Shown: positions 15,917 through 24,894, counted from the first letter of the stretch. The stretch is 64,000 nucleotides of DNA from an uncultured Olsenella sp. (GCA_934660915.1 CAKUIF010000001.1:62001-126000), one strand, 5' to 3'. The notes: generated from the sequence alone by a model not told the origin. Program-made: numbers and translations.

Positions 15917-15973
15917 GGCAATTCCTCTCTAAAAAGAAGAGCGCGCCCGCGCGACGCCGGAAACGCCCGTGGA

Positions 15974-16011
15974 TAAAATGAGGCGCCGCGCTAACCGGTC
16001 GCGGCGCCTCA
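15974..16011 (-). terminator. Terminator after the DUF979 gene
   Basis: TGAGGCGCCGCG and CGCGGCGCCTCA form a 12-bp stem (15979-16011), followed on the minus strand by ATTTTATCC. Confidence 0.85.
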
Positions 16012-16036
16012 GAATCAGCACTTCTTGATTCTACCC

Positions 16037-16996
16037 TTACAGGGCGAAGATGATCATGTAGGCGATCTGGACGGCCAGCATGATGAGGGCGATCGGGATC
16101 TGCTTCCTTATGACGCCGTACTCGTCCTTCATGTCCAGGATGGCGACCGGGACGATGTTGAAATTCGCTGCCATGGGCGTCATGAGGGTGCCGCAGAAGC
16201 CGCAGGTGAGCGCGAGCGCGCCGACGATGGTCGGGTCGGCGCCGAGCGAGAGCACGAACGGCGCGCCGATACCGACGGTCATGACGGTGATGGCGCCATA
16301 AGCGTTGCCCATGATCATCGTGAAGACGGCCATGCCGATGGCATAGACGATGATGCCGACGACCACGTTGCCGTCGGGGATAATGCCGCTCACGAGCTGC
16401 GATATGACGTCGCCTACGCCCGCGGCGGTGAAGACCGCTCCGAGGCCGGCAAGAAGCGTCGGTAGCATGGACAGCGGGCCCACGGTGTCGAGCATGCGGC
16501 GGCAGTCGCTCAAGAAGACGCGCGGGTTGTTGTCGCGCGAGAACGCCATGAGCAGGATGCCGCCGACGACGACGCCGAAGGTGAGGCCCACAAGCGAGCT
16601 GATCTTGGTGAAGAGCGCGAAGATGAGCGCAAAGACACCGATGGCGAGCGAGGGCGCGAAGATCTTCATGCCGATCTTCTGGAAGTTGCCCTCCATCTCG
16701 TCGGCGGTGGGAGCCCCTCCCTTGCCCTTGTCGACCTGCTTTACGATGGGCGGGATGCACATGGCGATGAGAAGGGCGCCGGCGACGTAGTCCGGGATCC
16801 ACTTGCCGAGGACGAGGAGCACGCCGAGGATGCACCAGAACGCGGCGGAGCCGGGGCGCTTCTCGTTGGACTGGTCGCGGGCGTTGAGCACGCCGGTGTA
16901 GATGCAGACGAGGCCGATGAGGATGTAGACGACCTCGAGGAGCTTGTTGGAGAGCGTGACGTCGGCACTCGTGAAGAAGGTGACGAAGGCGTCCAT
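16037..16996 (-). CDS. DUF979 family membrane protein
   Basis: A 319-residue polytopic membrane protein of the DUF979 family. Hydrophobic segments run throughout, including LLEVVYILIGLVCIYTGVLNA at the N-terminus. Conserved-looking NAYGAITVMTVGIGAPF and CGFCGTLMTPMAANFN sit in the second half, as in ion- or metabolite-coupled carriers of the DcuC/CitM type. Its start codon shares one base with the DUF969 stop, so the two are translationally coupled and probably form one transporter. Substrate unknown. Confidence 0.88.
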   Translation of the reverse strand: MDAFVTFFTSADVTLSNKLLEVVYILIGLVCIYTGVLNARDQSNEKRPGSAAFWCILGVLLVLGKWIPDYVAGALLIAMCIPPIVKQVDKGKGGAPTADEMEGNFQKIGMKIFAPSLAIGVFALIFALFTKISSLVGLTFGVVVGGILLMAFSRDNNPRVFLSDCRRMLDTVGPLSMLPTLLAGLGAVFTAAGVGDVISQLVSGIIPDGNVVVGIIVYAIGMAVFTMIMGNAYGAITVMTVGIGAPFVLSLGADPTIVGALALTCGFCGTLMTPMAANFNIVPVAILDMKDEYGVIRKQIPIALIMLAVQIAYMIIFAL

Positions 16997-17709
16997 TACT
17001 TCTCACCCGCCTTCGCGGAAGCGACGGCGCCGGAATGGTACTTGCGCGTGAGCTTCTTGTCGATGATCTGGTAGTAGACGATGGCGACGAGGGTCGCGAT
17101 GAAGGCGACGGGCACCTCGGTGGCGGCGATGTCGATGAGCTCGATGTTGTAGCCGAGGTTGGCGAGCGTCGACTGGACCAGAAGGCCACCGGAGCCGCCG
17201 ACGAACAGCACCTGGCCGAAGAACCAGGTGACGTTCTCCATGCCTGCCGCCATGCCCTTGATCTGCTCGAGCTGCTCCTCGGCGATGGGCTGGCCGTCCT
17301 CCTCGACCGCTGCCTGCGCCATCGGCATGATGACCGGGCGCACGAAGCCGGCGACGCCGCCGAAGCCGACGTTGAAGGCGGCGAAGATCAGGCGGAAAAC
17401 GCCGTACGCGGCGATCACGAGGCCCGCGGTCGCGCCCTTGAACTTGGCCATAAGGGCCGCGGCGGCCTGCTTCAGGCCGTTGCGCTCGAGGGTGCCGGTG
17501 ATGACGAACGTCATGATGAAGATGAGCATCGAGCGGTTGGAGACGAAGCTCTTGCCCATCGTCGAGAGGAACGTCACGGGGTCCATGCCCGCGACGAGTG
17601 CGGTGGCGACGGCGGCCACCATGATGATGAGGATCGAGTCGAGCTTAAGCGCGAAGCCGACGACGACGATAACGATGCCGAGGAGCTTCAGGAGGCTCAT
17701 GGGGTCCAT
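16996..17709 (-). CDS. DUF969 family membrane protein
   Basis: A 237-residue membrane protein of the DUF969 family, always partnered with DUF979. It has about six hydrophobic helices and FAAFNVGFGGVAGFVRPVIMPMA in the middle, reminiscent of half of a GntP/DcuC-type carrier. ATG at 17709 is preceded by AGGAAG. First gene of the two-gene transporter operon. Confidence 0.88.
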   Translation of the reverse strand: MDPMSLLKLLGIVIVVVGFALKLDSILIIMVAAVATALVAGMDPVTFLSTMGKSFVSNRSMLIFIMTFVITGTLERNGLKQAAAALMAKFKGATAGLVIAAYGVFRLIFAAFNVGFGGVAGFVRPVIMPMAQAAVEEDGQPIAEEQLEQIKGMAAGMENVTWFFGQVLFVGGSGGLLVQSTLANLGYNIELIDIAATEVPVAFIATLVAIVYYQIIDKKLTRKYHSGAVASAKAGEK

Positions 17710-17824
17710 CTCATCACTTCCTTTCTTTTCGGTTGTGCAGATAAGAGACCATTCTACATGAACTCAACACGAAACCTTCTCCTACAGCACACAGATAAGC
17801 GAACGGATACAAACGGCGGGCACA

Positions 17825-17852
17825 GAAAAGACGGGCGCCGAAGCGCCCGCCT
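17825..17852 (-). terminator. Terminator after divIVA
   Basis: On the minus strand GGGCGCTTCGGCGCCC forms a short tight hairpin followed by GTCTTTTCTG. Confidence 0.75.
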
Positions 17853-17885
17853 GCAAAAGCCTGAACGATGTTTTAGGTCAACCGC

Positions 17886-18605
17886 TTAGTCCAGGTCGCC
17901 GAAATCGCCGAAGCCGGACACGGTGCCCTGCGCGGGGGCGGGAGCCGGCGCCGGGGCGGGAGCCGGGGCGGGCGTCACGACGGGCGCGGGGGCCGCGTCG
18001 GTGTGCGTGGTGCCCTTGGAGCCCGAGAGGCTCGTGCCGAGACCCTGCGCCGGGAAAACGCTCTCGGCGTCGTCCATGAAGTGCTGCAGGAGCTTCTTGT
18101 ACTCGGCGCGGAACTCCTCGCGGGAGGCCTTGAGGCGGTCGATCTCGTCGAGCTCGTTCTGCTTCTCGGCCAGAGCCTGGCGAATGACCTCGCGGGCCTT
18201 CTGGTCGGCGTCGTTGCGGATGCTCTCGGCGTTGGCGCGGGCGTCCTCGACGAGCTTGTCGGCGGACTGCTGCGCCACGATGAGCACCTGGGAGATCTGG
18301 CGCTCGGAGGCCTGAAGGCCGGTGGGCTCGGGAGCGGGCGCGGGGGCAGGCGCCGGGGCGATGACGGTGGCGGCGGGGGCGGCGGCGTTGGCCACGCGCT
18401 CCTCGAGGCTGGCGACCTCGGCCTGGGAGGCGGCGAGCTGCTGCTCGGTGTTGTTCAGGCGACCCTTAAGGTCGGCGATCTTCTGGAGCATCGCGTCGAC
18501 CTCGGCGGAGAGCTGCTCGAGGAAGGCGTCGACCTCCTCGGTGTCGTAGCCGTGCTTGGAGGGAGAGAAGGTCTGCTGCTCGATGTCTGCTGGTGTGATT
18601 GCCAT
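17886..18605 (-). CDS. divIVA: DivIVA domain protein
   Basis: A 239-residue DivIVA/Wag31-type polarity and growth protein. The N-terminal membrane-binding domain is clear: MAITPADIEQQTFSPSKHGYDTEEVDAFLEQL. A coiled coil follows (about 30-75), then an Ala/Pro linker, a second coiled coil (about 105-180) and an Ala/Pro-rich tail ending GFGDFGDLD. It is last in the ftsZ-distal block (pgeF-yggS-sepF-proC-yggT-divIVA), as in many Gram-positive genomes, and acts at curved membrane and septum. Confidence 0.95.
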   Translation of the reverse strand: MAITPADIEQQTFSPSKHGYDTEEVDAFLEQLSAEVDAMLQKIADLKGRLNNTEQQLAASQAEVASLEERVANAAAPAATVIAPAPAPAPAPEPTGLQASERQISQVLIVAQQSADKLVEDARANAESIRNDADQKAREVIRQALAEKQNELDEIDRLKASREEFRAEYKKLLQHFMDDAESVFPAQGLGTSLSGSKGTTHTDAAPAPVVTPAPAPAPAPAPAPAQGTVSGFGDFGDLD

Positions 18606-18651
18606 TCTGGATCCCTTTCGTCGTTAAGCGCCGTGCGGGCGCCTCATACAG

Positions 18652-18924
18652 TTACAGAATAATAGAAAAAACGAGCCGTTCAATGATGCTGAGCGCGAAT
18701 ATAGCCACTATCGGCGAAAAGTCAATGCCGCCGAAAGGCGGAATAAAGCGCTGGAAGAAGCCCAGGTACGGCTCCACGAGCATGCCGAGCGCGTCGCGGA
18801 AGTCGTCCACCGCGCCGCGGCCTACGCCGCGCGGCACCCAGCTCATGAGGCACCACAGCACGATGAGGAACTCGTAGACGTTGAAGAGGCGAGCTATGAG
18901 CGTCGCGATACCGTAGATGCCCAT
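18652..18924 (-). CDS. YggT family membrane protein
   Basis: A 90-residue YggT (CCB3/Alb3-related) protein with two hydrophobic helices: YGIATLIARLFNVYEFLIVLWCLMSWVP and GGIDFSPIVAIFALSIIERL. Between them is the loop DALGMLVEPYLGFFQRFIPP, typical of the family. It lies between proC and divIVA, the classic sepF-proC-yggT-divIVA order. The exact biochemical role is unknown. Confidence 0.88.
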   Translation of the reverse strand: MGIYGIATLIARLFNVYEFLIVLWCLMSWVPRGVGRGAVDDFRDALGMLVEPYLGFFQRFIPPFGGIDFSPIVAIFALSIIERLVFSIIL

Positions 18925-18933
18925 CGCCCTGCC

Positions 18934-19746
18934 CTACTTGCCCGCCGCGAGCTCGGCGGAGCGAGCAAGCGCGGCGTCGACGGCGGCGAAGGAGCCCTCG
19001 AAGAGCAGAGGCTCGAGCTCGTAGAGGCCGCAGGCGGTGGTGCCGCCGGGGCTCGTGACCTTCTCGGCATAGGCCCGCGGGTGCTCGCCGGACGCCAGGA
19101 GCTGCTCGGCGCAGCCCTGCATGGTGGCCAAAAGAAGCTCGCGAGCGGCGGCCGACGGCATGCCTGCCTTGACGGCGGCGCGCGTCAGCGTGTCGACGAA
19201 CACCGAGAAGTACGCGGGCGCGGTGCCGACGACGGCGCCCTCCACCTCGAGCTGGTCCTCGCGCATGACGGCCGCGCGGCCGAGGGCGCCGAAGATCTCG
19301 ACGACGAGGTCGACGTCCTCCTTGGTCGCGCTCGAGCCTCCGGCGACGGCGGAGGCGCCCGAGAGCACCTGCACGCAGAGGTTGGGCATCACGCGGACCA
19401 CGCGGGCGCCGGGCAGCGCCGCCTCGATGGTAGAGATGGGCACGCCGGCGGCGATGGAGACCACGAGCTTGCCCGCGAGCGCGTCTGCGCACTCGGCCAT
19501 GACGCCGGGCAGCACCTGGGGCTTCACCGCGAGGACCACGGCGTCGGGGCCGCAGGCCAGCATGTCGGCGGAGTTGTCGAAGGTGCGGATGCCGCGCTCG
19601 GCCAGCGGCGCGCAGCCGTGGCCGTCGTGGCCCGCCACGAGGATGGACGCGGCGTCCCAGGCGCCCGCCTCAACGAGGCCCGACGCGATCGCGCCGCCCA
19701 TGGAGCCGGCGCCGATGATGCCGATGGAAAGGTCGCTTCTAGCCAA
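18934..19746 (-). CDS. proC: Pyrroline-5-carboxylate reductase
   Basis: A 270-residue NAD(P)H-dependent enzyme making proline from pyrroline-5-carboxylate. The Rossmann motif GIIGAGSMGGAIASGL is at residues 9-24. VLAVKPQVLPGVM and RVMPNLCVQVLSGASAV follow, and the C-terminal helical domain ends with TSPGGTTACGLYELE, the P5CR signature. It starts 15 bp after the sepF stop, in the same operon. Confidence 0.95.
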   Translation of the reverse strand: MARSDLSIGIIGAGSMGGAIASGLVEAGAWDAASILVAGHDGHGCAPLAERGIRTFDNSADMLACGPDAVVLAVKPQVLPGVMAECADALAGKLVVSIAAGVPISTIEAALPGARVVRVMPNLCVQVLSGASAVAGGSSATKEDVDLVVEIFGALGRAAVMREDQLEVEGAVVGTAPAYFSVFVDTLTRAAVKAGMPSAAARELLLATMQGCAEQLLASGEHPRAYAEKVTSPGGTTACGLYELEPLLFEGSFAAVDAALARSAELAAGK

Positions 19747-19761
19747 AGGGAGGCCCCCTCC

Positions 19762-20406
19762 TTAACGCTCGAGGTCGCCGTCGGCGACGAGCTTGTTGAT
19801 GTCGGTCGCGGTGAGCTGGACGCCCTGCGGGAGCACGGCGAAGCAGCGGTCCCCGAGCTCGGAGACCTCGCCCTCGATGCCCATCGAGAAGCCGAAGCTG
19901 AAGTCGAGGATGCGCTTGGCCACCTCGATGTTCGTGTTGCGGAACACGAGCACGACGGGCTGGTTGGTACGCACGCGGCGCACCACCGTCTGCACGTCGT
20001 CGTAGGAGACGGGGCGCAGGACGTAGGGCGGCAGCTGGCCGGAGCCCACCATGCGGCGGGCGGCGCCGCCGAACTCAGGGGCGGGCGCGGGGGCCGTGGG
20101 GCTCACGTAGCCGCCGCGGGGGATGGCGCTCGTCTCCTGGGTGTCGTAGCCGCCGCGCGCCGGCGACGGGATGCTCGCGGGCACCTGCGCGCCCACGGGG
20201 CGGCCGGAGCGGGTGTAGACCGAGACGCTCTCGGCCTCGGGGCGCGGGGTGTTGCCGAGCAGGCGCGTGGCGCTGCCGGTGTCGCGGCGACGGGACTCGG
20301 GGGCGTAGCCGGCCGAGTCGTCCTCGTAGTAGTCGTCCTCGTAGTAGTCGTCGTCATCGCCCGCGTTGCCGGCGAAGCGGTCCCTCAGAGAATCGAGAAA
20401 GCCCAT
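19762..20406 (-). CDS. sepF: SepF cell division protein
   Basis: A 214-residue SepF. The N-terminal amphipathic helix MGFLDSLRDRFAG anchors it to the membrane, followed by an Asp/Tyr-rich stretch (DDDDYYEDDYYEDD). After a disordered Ser/Pro linker comes the C-terminal SepF core: LRPVSYDDVQTVVRRVRTNQPVVLVFRNTN, then AKRILDFSFGFSMGIEGEVSELGDRCFAVLPQGVQL. The ATG at 20406 fits the family start; an upstream extension of 49 codons is out-of-family. SepF tethers FtsZ, encoded upstream in the same block. Confidence 0.95.
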   Translation of the reverse strand: MGFLDSLRDRFAGNAGDDDDYYEDDYYEDDSAGYAPESRRRDTGSATRLLGNTPRPEAESVSVYTRSGRPVGAQVPASIPSPARGGYDTQETSAIPRGGYVSPTAPAPAPEFGGAARRMVGSGQLPPYVLRPVSYDDVQTVVRRVRTNQPVVLVFRNTNIEVAKRILDFSFGFSMGIEGEVSELGDRCFAVLPQGVQLTATDINKLVADGDLER

Positions 20407-20473
20407 GGTCTTCCCTCTTTCACGCGGCGCCGCGAGAAGCGACGCTCTGCTTACGTAACGTATAGCGTCCCGT

Positions 20474-21220
20474 CTACGAGAGCTCGTAGGCGGGGTCGAA
20501 CGCGACACGGCCCAGGCGCACGAGCGTCGAGCCCTCCTCGATGGCGATCGCAAAGTCGTCGCTCATCCCGCACGAGAGCACCCCGAGCGCAAGGCCCGTG
20601 CGGCCGCGCAGCTCGGAGGCGAGCTCGCGGGCACCCGAGAACGTCCGGCGCGCGGCGTCGGCGTCGTCGCGCGGCGCCATGGCCATGAGGCCCTCCAGGC
20701 GGATGCCCGGCAGCGCCGCGAGCGCCTCGGCGGCCTCGCGCGCCTCCTGCGGCGAGAAGCCCGACTTGCTCTGCTCGCCCAAGACGTTGACCTCGACCAA
20801 GGCGGGCTGCACGATGCCGCGAGCGCAGCAGCGCAAGGACACCGCCTCGGCGAGCGGAAGAGAGCTCACGGAGTGGAGCAGCTCGACCCGACCGATGACC
20901 TGGTTGATCTTGTTCTTCTGGAGGTTGCCGATGGCGTCGAAGCGCACGCCGGCCATCTCCGGGGTCCCCTCGGCAAACTCGAGCTTGCGCGCGAGCTCTT
21001 GGGGTCGGTTCTCGGCGAAGGCGCGCCAGCCGGCGCGCCAGGCCAGAAGCGTCGCCTCGGGCTCGACCGATTTGGAGACGGCGAGCATCGCGACGTCGGA
21101 GGCGTCGCGCCCGGCACGAGCGGCCGCCTCGGCCACGCGCTCGCTGATGTCGCGGCGCCGGTCGGCCAAAAACGCCTGGTAAGCGTCGTCGAGCTCTATG
21201 TCCAGCTTGGGAAAAGGCAC
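20474..21220 (-). CDS. YggS/PROSC family PLP homeostasis protein
   Basis: A 248-residue single-domain PLP-binding protein with an alanine-racemase-like N-terminal barrel. The PLP lysine is in AMLAVSKSVEPE near residue 48. FAENRPQELARKL and FDAIGNLQKNKINQVIG follow; the family's usual HFIG reads DAIG here. SGFSPQEAREAAEAL and LSCGMSDDFAIAIEEGSTLVRLGRVAF complete the pattern. Family members buffer PLP. It sits between pgeF and sepF, as in many Firmicutes and Actinobacteria. Confidence 0.93.
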   Translation of the reverse strand: MPFPKLDIELDDAYQAFLADRRRDISERVAEAAARAGRDASDVAMLAVSKSVEPEATLLAWRAGWRAFAENRPQELARKLEFAEGTPEMAGVRFDAIGNLQKNKINQVIGRVELLHSVSSLPLAEAVSLRCCARGIVQPALVEVNVLGEQSKSGFSPQEAREAAEALAALPGIRLEGLMAMAPRDDADAARRTFSGARELASELRGRTGLALGVLSCGMSDDFAIAIEEGSTLVRLGRVAFDPAYELS

Positions 21221-21248
21221 GTCGTCCTCCCTTCTTTGTCCTTCTTTG

Positions 21249-22088
21249 TTAAGGCAGGCGCTCCCAGGCGGGGGCGCCGGAAGACGTCATGACGGCGAGC
21301 GCCGCGTGGCGGCCGCAGACGCCGTGCTCGGCCCGGTACGAGAAGAACCGATCGGTCGAGCTCGCGGTGGAGCCCGGGGCCATGGCGAGGTTGTTCCTCG
21401 TCACGCCCGCGTCGGTGAGGGCGCAGGCGACGGCGTAGCCGAGGTCGAGCTTGCGCCTTGCGGCCACGCCCACGAGCACGCCCTCGCCGAACTCGGCGGA
21501 AAAGTCGCGGACCATCTCGGCGGAGACCTCGTAGTCCACCCCGCCGATGCGGGGTCCCACGTAGGCGCGAAGGTCGGCGGCCGAGCAGCCCGTCTCGTCC
21601 ATGAGGACGCCGGCGGTCTTCTGGGCTATGCGGGCGATGGTCCCGCGCCAGCCGGAGTGCGCGACGGCGAAGCCGCCGGGGGCGCAGATGACGACGGGGA
21701 CGCAGTCGGCGAAGCAAAGAAGCACGGGTACGTCGGGGGCCGTGCAGACCACGGCGTCCGCGCCGGCGCCGGCGAGGCGCACCGCCTCGTCATGGGCGGG
21801 CCCGCTCGTCTCGCGCACGACGACCACGGTGTCCCCGTGGACCTGGTGCGGCGTGACGAGCGCCTCGGCGCAGGCATCGGCGCCGATGGCGGAAAGCGCG
21901 CGGCGTCGGTTCTCTGCAACGGCGGCGGGGTCGTCGCCGCAGCGGTCGCCGAGGTTGAGCGAGGCGTATGGAGCCGCGCTCACGCCGCCGGTGCGCTCGG
22001 TGAATGCGAACGTGACCCCGCCCTCGGGCTTCTCGTCCGAGAGCAGGGTCACGCCGCTCTCTGCTCTATATCGGCAAAGAGTAGCCAC
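21249..22088 (-). CDS. pgeF: YfiH/PgeF-type multicopper-fold protein (DUF152)
   Basis: A 279-residue protein of the YfiH/DUF152 family, described as purine nucleoside phosphorylase/adenosine deaminase or a peptidoglycan-editing factor. The zinc-site motifs are present: TPHQVHGDTVVVV (His near 85), LLCFADCVPVVI (Cys near 134) and FAVAHSGWRGT (His near 150). LNLGDRCGDDPAAVAENR is also typical. The N-terminal 20 residues look unconserved, so the true start could be slightly downstream. It is 8 bp from the ftsZ stop and probably co-transcribed. Confidence 0.9.
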   Translation of the reverse strand: MATLCRYRAESGVTLLSDEKPEGGVTFAFTERTGGVSAAPYASLNLGDRCGDDPAAVAENRRRALSAIGADACAEALVTPHQVHGDTVVVVRETSGPAHDEAVRLAGAGADAVVCTAPDVPVLLCFADCVPVVICAPGGFAVAHSGWRGTIARIAQKTAGVLMDETGCSAADLRAYVGPRIGGVDYEVSAEMVRDFSAEFGEGVLVGVAARRKLDLGYAVACALTDAGVTRNNLAMAPGSTASSTDRFFSYRAEHGVCGRHAALAVMTSSGAPAWERLP

Positions 22089-22096
22089 GGCTCAAC

Positions 22097-23275
22097 CTAG
22101 ATTCGGCTGCGCTTGAGGAAGTCGGGGATGTCGAACTCGTTGCTGGAGCTCGCCTGGGGGCGGCTGACGTTGATCGGCATCGAAGGCGCGGGGGCCGGGG
22201 CGGCAACCGGGGCGGGCGCAGGCGCAGGCGCAGGAGCGGCGGCGCGGGCGGCCGGGCGGGAGGCCGCCGGGCGGCTGGACGGCATGGTCATCGTGGGCAG
22301 CGGCTGCTGGACGTTGGCGTCGTTGAAGCCGGTGGCGATGACGGTCACGCGCACCTGGTCGCCGAGGGACTCGTCGACGACGGTGCCGAAGATGATGGTG
22401 GCGTCGGGGTCGACGTTCTGGGCCACGAGGTCGGCGGCGTCGTTGATCTCCTGGATGCCGAGGTCCTTGTTGCCGGCGATGGAAAGAAGGACGCGGGTGG
22501 CGCCGTCGATGGTGCCCTCGAGCAGGCGGCTCGAGATGGCCTCGGAGGCGGCGTCGGTGGCGCGGTTGTCGCCGGAGGCGGTGCCGATGCCCATCATCGC
22601 GGTGCCGGAGGCCTTCATGATGGTGCAGACGTCGGCGAAGTCGAGGTTGATGAGGCCCGGGACCGTGATGAGGTCGGTGATGCCCTGGGTGCCCTGGCAC
22701 AGCACGTCGTCGGCCATGCGGAAGGCCTCGAGCATGGTGGTCTTCTTCTCGGAGAGGTCGAGCAGGCGGTCGTTCGGGATGACGATCAGGGTGTCGACCA
22801 TCTCGGAGAGGTTCTTGATGCCCTCGACGGCGGAGCCGGAGCGCTTGCGGCCCTCGAAGGTGAAGGGCTTGGTGACGACGCCGACGGTGAGGGCGCCCAC
22901 GTCGTTCTTGGCGATGTCCGCCACGACGGGAGCGGCGCCGGTGCCGGTGCCGCCGCCCTCGCCCGCGGTGATGAAGACCATGTCGGCGCCGGCGAGGGCG
23001 GCCTTGATCTCGTCGCGGGAGTCCTCGGCGGCCTCCTTGCCGACCTCGGGGTTGGCGCCGGCGCCGAGGCCCTTGGTGATGTCGGAGCCGATGTGGACCT
23101 TGATGTCGGCGTCGGAGATGGCGAGCGCCTGGGCGTCGGTGTTCACGGCGACGAACTCGACGCCGCGGATACCCTCCTCGATCATGCGGTTGACGGCGTT
23201 GTTGCCGCCGCCGCCCACGCCGACGACCTTGATGACGGCGAGGTAGTTGTTGAGGGTGTCCGTGTCCTTGATCAT
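22097..23275 (-). CDS. ftsZ: Cell division protein FtsZ
   Basis: A tubulin-like GTPase of 392 residues that forms the Z-ring. It has VVGVGGGGNNAVNRM (residues about 17-31), the tubulin signature GGGTGTGAAP near 108, then the T7 region, an Ala/Pro linker and the C-terminal peptide FDIPDFLKRSR that binds SepF/FtsA-type partners. ATG at 23275 follows AGGAGG. An in-frame ATG at 23362 with AAGGA would add 29 basic residues; I prefer the shorter form. Upstream of the start are three GGTTTA repeats and TTGACT/TTGACC boxes, so ftsZ may have its own promoter. Confidence 0.97.
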   Translation of the reverse strand: MIKDTDTLNNYLAVIKVVGVGGGGNNAVNRMIEEGIRGVEFVAVNTDAQALAISDADIKVHIGSDITKGLGAGANPEVGKEAAEDSRDEIKAALAGADMVFITAGEGGGTGTGAAPVVADIAKNDVGALTVGVVTKPFTFEGRKRSGSAVEGIKNLSEMVDTLIVIPNDRLLDLSEKKTTMLEAFRMADDVLCQGTQGITDLITVPGLINLDFADVCTIMKASGTAMMGIGTASGDNRATDAASEAISSRLLEGTIDGATRVLLSIAGNKDLGIQEINDAADLVAQNVDPDATIIFGTVVDESLGDQVRVTVIATGFNDANVQQPLPTMTMPSSRPAASRPAARAAAPAPAPAPAPVAAPAPAPSMPINVSRPQASSSNEFDIPDFLKRSRI

Positions 23276-23521
23276 CGTGTCCTCCTCTTTGGCCGCGGGC
23301 CCTTCGGGGCGACGAGCCGGTTGTTTAAAAGCCCTGCGGGCCTTAGCTGACGTCTTTGCCATCGTGTGTCCTTGCGGTCGCTTGTTGGCATGCTTGGAAG
23401 AGGCGATAAACCCTAAACCTCGAGTTAAACCTTAGGCCTCGGTCAAAGCGAGGTAGTTTTGCACATCGGGGGTTTTGGAGTCAACCGCCGTGGAGAGAAC
23501 GTGAAGTCCGCAGGTAGATAA
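23276..23521 (-). promoter_or_regulatory. ftsZ leader region
   Basis: No gene seen. On the minus strand it holds TTGACT and TTGACC boxes and three GGTTTA copies within about 30 bp (near 23405-23435), ahead of two possible ftsZ starts. A dedicated ftsZ promoter is likely because the ftsQ terminator lies just upstream. No exact -10 can be assigned. Confidence 0.4.
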
Positions 23522-23565
23522 GGTAAAGAAAAGCGCTCTAAACCCTCGACCAACCTTGAGGCGCT
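23522..23565 (-). terminator. Terminator after the ftsQ tail
   Basis: AGCGC (23532) and GCGCT (23561) with an inner CTC/GAG pair form a weak stem, followed on the minus strand by TTTTCTTTACC. Confidence 0.5.
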
Positions 23566-23570
23566 CCTTG

Positions 23571-23721
23571 CTACTCGGTGCCTTCCGCAGCCGTTGCGGA
23601 GCCCTCGCCGGCAGCTTGAGGCTCGGCGGAATCGCCCGTGGGGCTCGCGTCGGCGCCGGAGCCGGAGTCGTCGGATCCTCCCCCCATCGCCCGAGCCATC
23701 ACCGCCCCCGTCGCCCGAGCT
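23571..23721 (-). pseudogene. Decayed C-terminal extension of FtsQ
   Basis: Immediately after the ftsQ TAA the same frame continues S-S-G-D-G-G-G-D-G-S-G-D-G-G up to a run of six G. Past that run the +1 frame carries on in the same style, GSDDSGSGADASPTGDSAEP, with further Ala/Glu-rich residues, and ends at TAG (23571-23573). One G less would rejoin the frames. The tail therefore seems to have been lost by a nonsense change plus a homopolymer slip. Confidence 0.55.
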
Positions 23722-24894
23722 TTACTGCCCTTGCTGCGACGAGCCACCGTCGGCGCCCGTCCCCTGCGTCACGTCGACCGACCCGACCTTGCGCACCGAG
23801 GCACTCGCGGGCTTGCGCACGTTGATGTAGGTGATCTGGCCGGGGTACTTCTCCAGAAGCGCGGAGGCGACCTGCTCCTTATAAGAGATGCTCGTGGCAG
23901 ACCCCAGCGAGATCTGCACGCCGCTCTCGAGCACGCACGAGATGGCGTCGGTACTCGAGGCGTCGTAGCTCACGACCTGCGCCGCGAACTCGCTCGAGAA
24001 CCCCTCGCGGAAGGCCTTGACCGCAGTAAGGACGTCGTCGGTCGCCGGCTGGGCGGACGCCGGGTTGACGGTGGCTGGCACCCCCGTCACGAGCACGACG
24101 CCCTCGGCGCGCGCCTTGGCGAGCGCCGCGTCGTTGACCGACTGGCCCTCGGATGCCTCGATCTTCGTCGGCTCGATCCAGGAGCCCGAGCTACCCAGGT
24201 ACCAGCCGAGCGAGCCGGAGTTCATGACGACGAGCATGTCCACCTGCTGCTCGACTACGGTGAGCTTGACGGTATGGGGGAACTGCCGCTCGACCTCGAC
24301 GGAGGCTACCCACGGATCGCGCTTGAGCTGGTCGTTGATCTGGTCCTTGTCGATGTTGAGCAGGGTGGTCCCGTCCTCGAGCGTAAGCAGATTGCGGACG
24401 TCGGACTCGCTCACGTGCGTCGTCCCCTCGACCACGACGTTGTCCACCGAGAAGATCGCGGAATCCCTCAGGACAAAGAAGGCGATGAGCACGGCGAGGC
24501 CGATGGCGCACACGGCCACGACGGCGCCGCCGATGAGCTTCACGCGATCCGCCTGCTGATGCTGCTCACGGCGCTCCCTGCCGCTCAGGGGAGCCGCTGC
24601 CGCGCTGCCAGCCTGCTGCGCGGCGCGGCCGAGGAACGCCGGGACGGCGCCTGCGGCGGGAGCCTTGGGCGCGGCGGCGCGGCGACCAGGCATCTGGAAC
24701 GCAGGCTTGGCCGCACGGGGGGCCTTCGGGGCACGGGGGGCCAGCGGCGCGCGCGGGGCTTTCGGGGCACGCGAGGGCCTCGGGGCGCGAGGTGCCTTCG
24801 GCGCGCGCGGCGCGGAGACGCGGGGCATGGAGGGGGCAGCCGCGGAGCGCGGCGTCCCCTTGCGGGGCGTGCCCTTCTTGGACGAGTAAGCCAT
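23722..24894 (-). CDS. ftsQ: Cell division protein FtsQ/DivIB
   Basis: A 390-residue bitopic division protein of the divisome FtsQ-L-B complex. The cytoplasmic part (1-115) is rich in Lys/Arg/Ala/Pro with APRAPKAPRAP-type repeats. A single membrane helix follows (VKLIGGAVVAVCAIGLAVLIAFFVL), then the POTRA domain (FSVDNVVVEGTTHVSESDVRNLL) and the beta domain to about 370. ATG at 24894 follows AGGGA. The C-terminus ends SSQQGQ at a TAA, beyond which coding-like sequence continues (see the adjoining remnant). Confidence 0.9.
   Translation of the reverse strand: MAYSSKKGTPRKGTPRSAAAPSMPRVSAPRAPKAPRAPRPSRAPKAPRAPLAPRAPKAPRAAKPAFQMPGRRAAAPKAPAAGAVPAFLGRAAQQAGSAAAAPLSGRERREQHQQADRVKLIGGAVVAVCAIGLAVLIAFFVLRDSAIFSVDNVVVEGTTHVSESDVRNLLTLEDGTTLLNIDKDQINDQLKRDPWVASVEVERQFPHTVKLTVVEQQVDMLVVMNSGSLGWYLGSSGSWIEPTKIEASEGQSVNDAALAKARAEGVVLVTGVPATVNPASAQPATDDVLTAVKAFREGFSSEFAAQVVSYDASSTDAISCVLESGVQISLGSATSISYKEQVASALLEKYPGQITYINVRKPASASVRKVGSVDVTQGTGADGGSSQQGQ

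Noticed and set aside
23276..23362. N-terminally extended FtsZ from ATG 23362
   Set aside because: The extra 29 residues are basic and atypical, and the ATG at 23275 has a better AGGAGG site. Kept only as an alternative.
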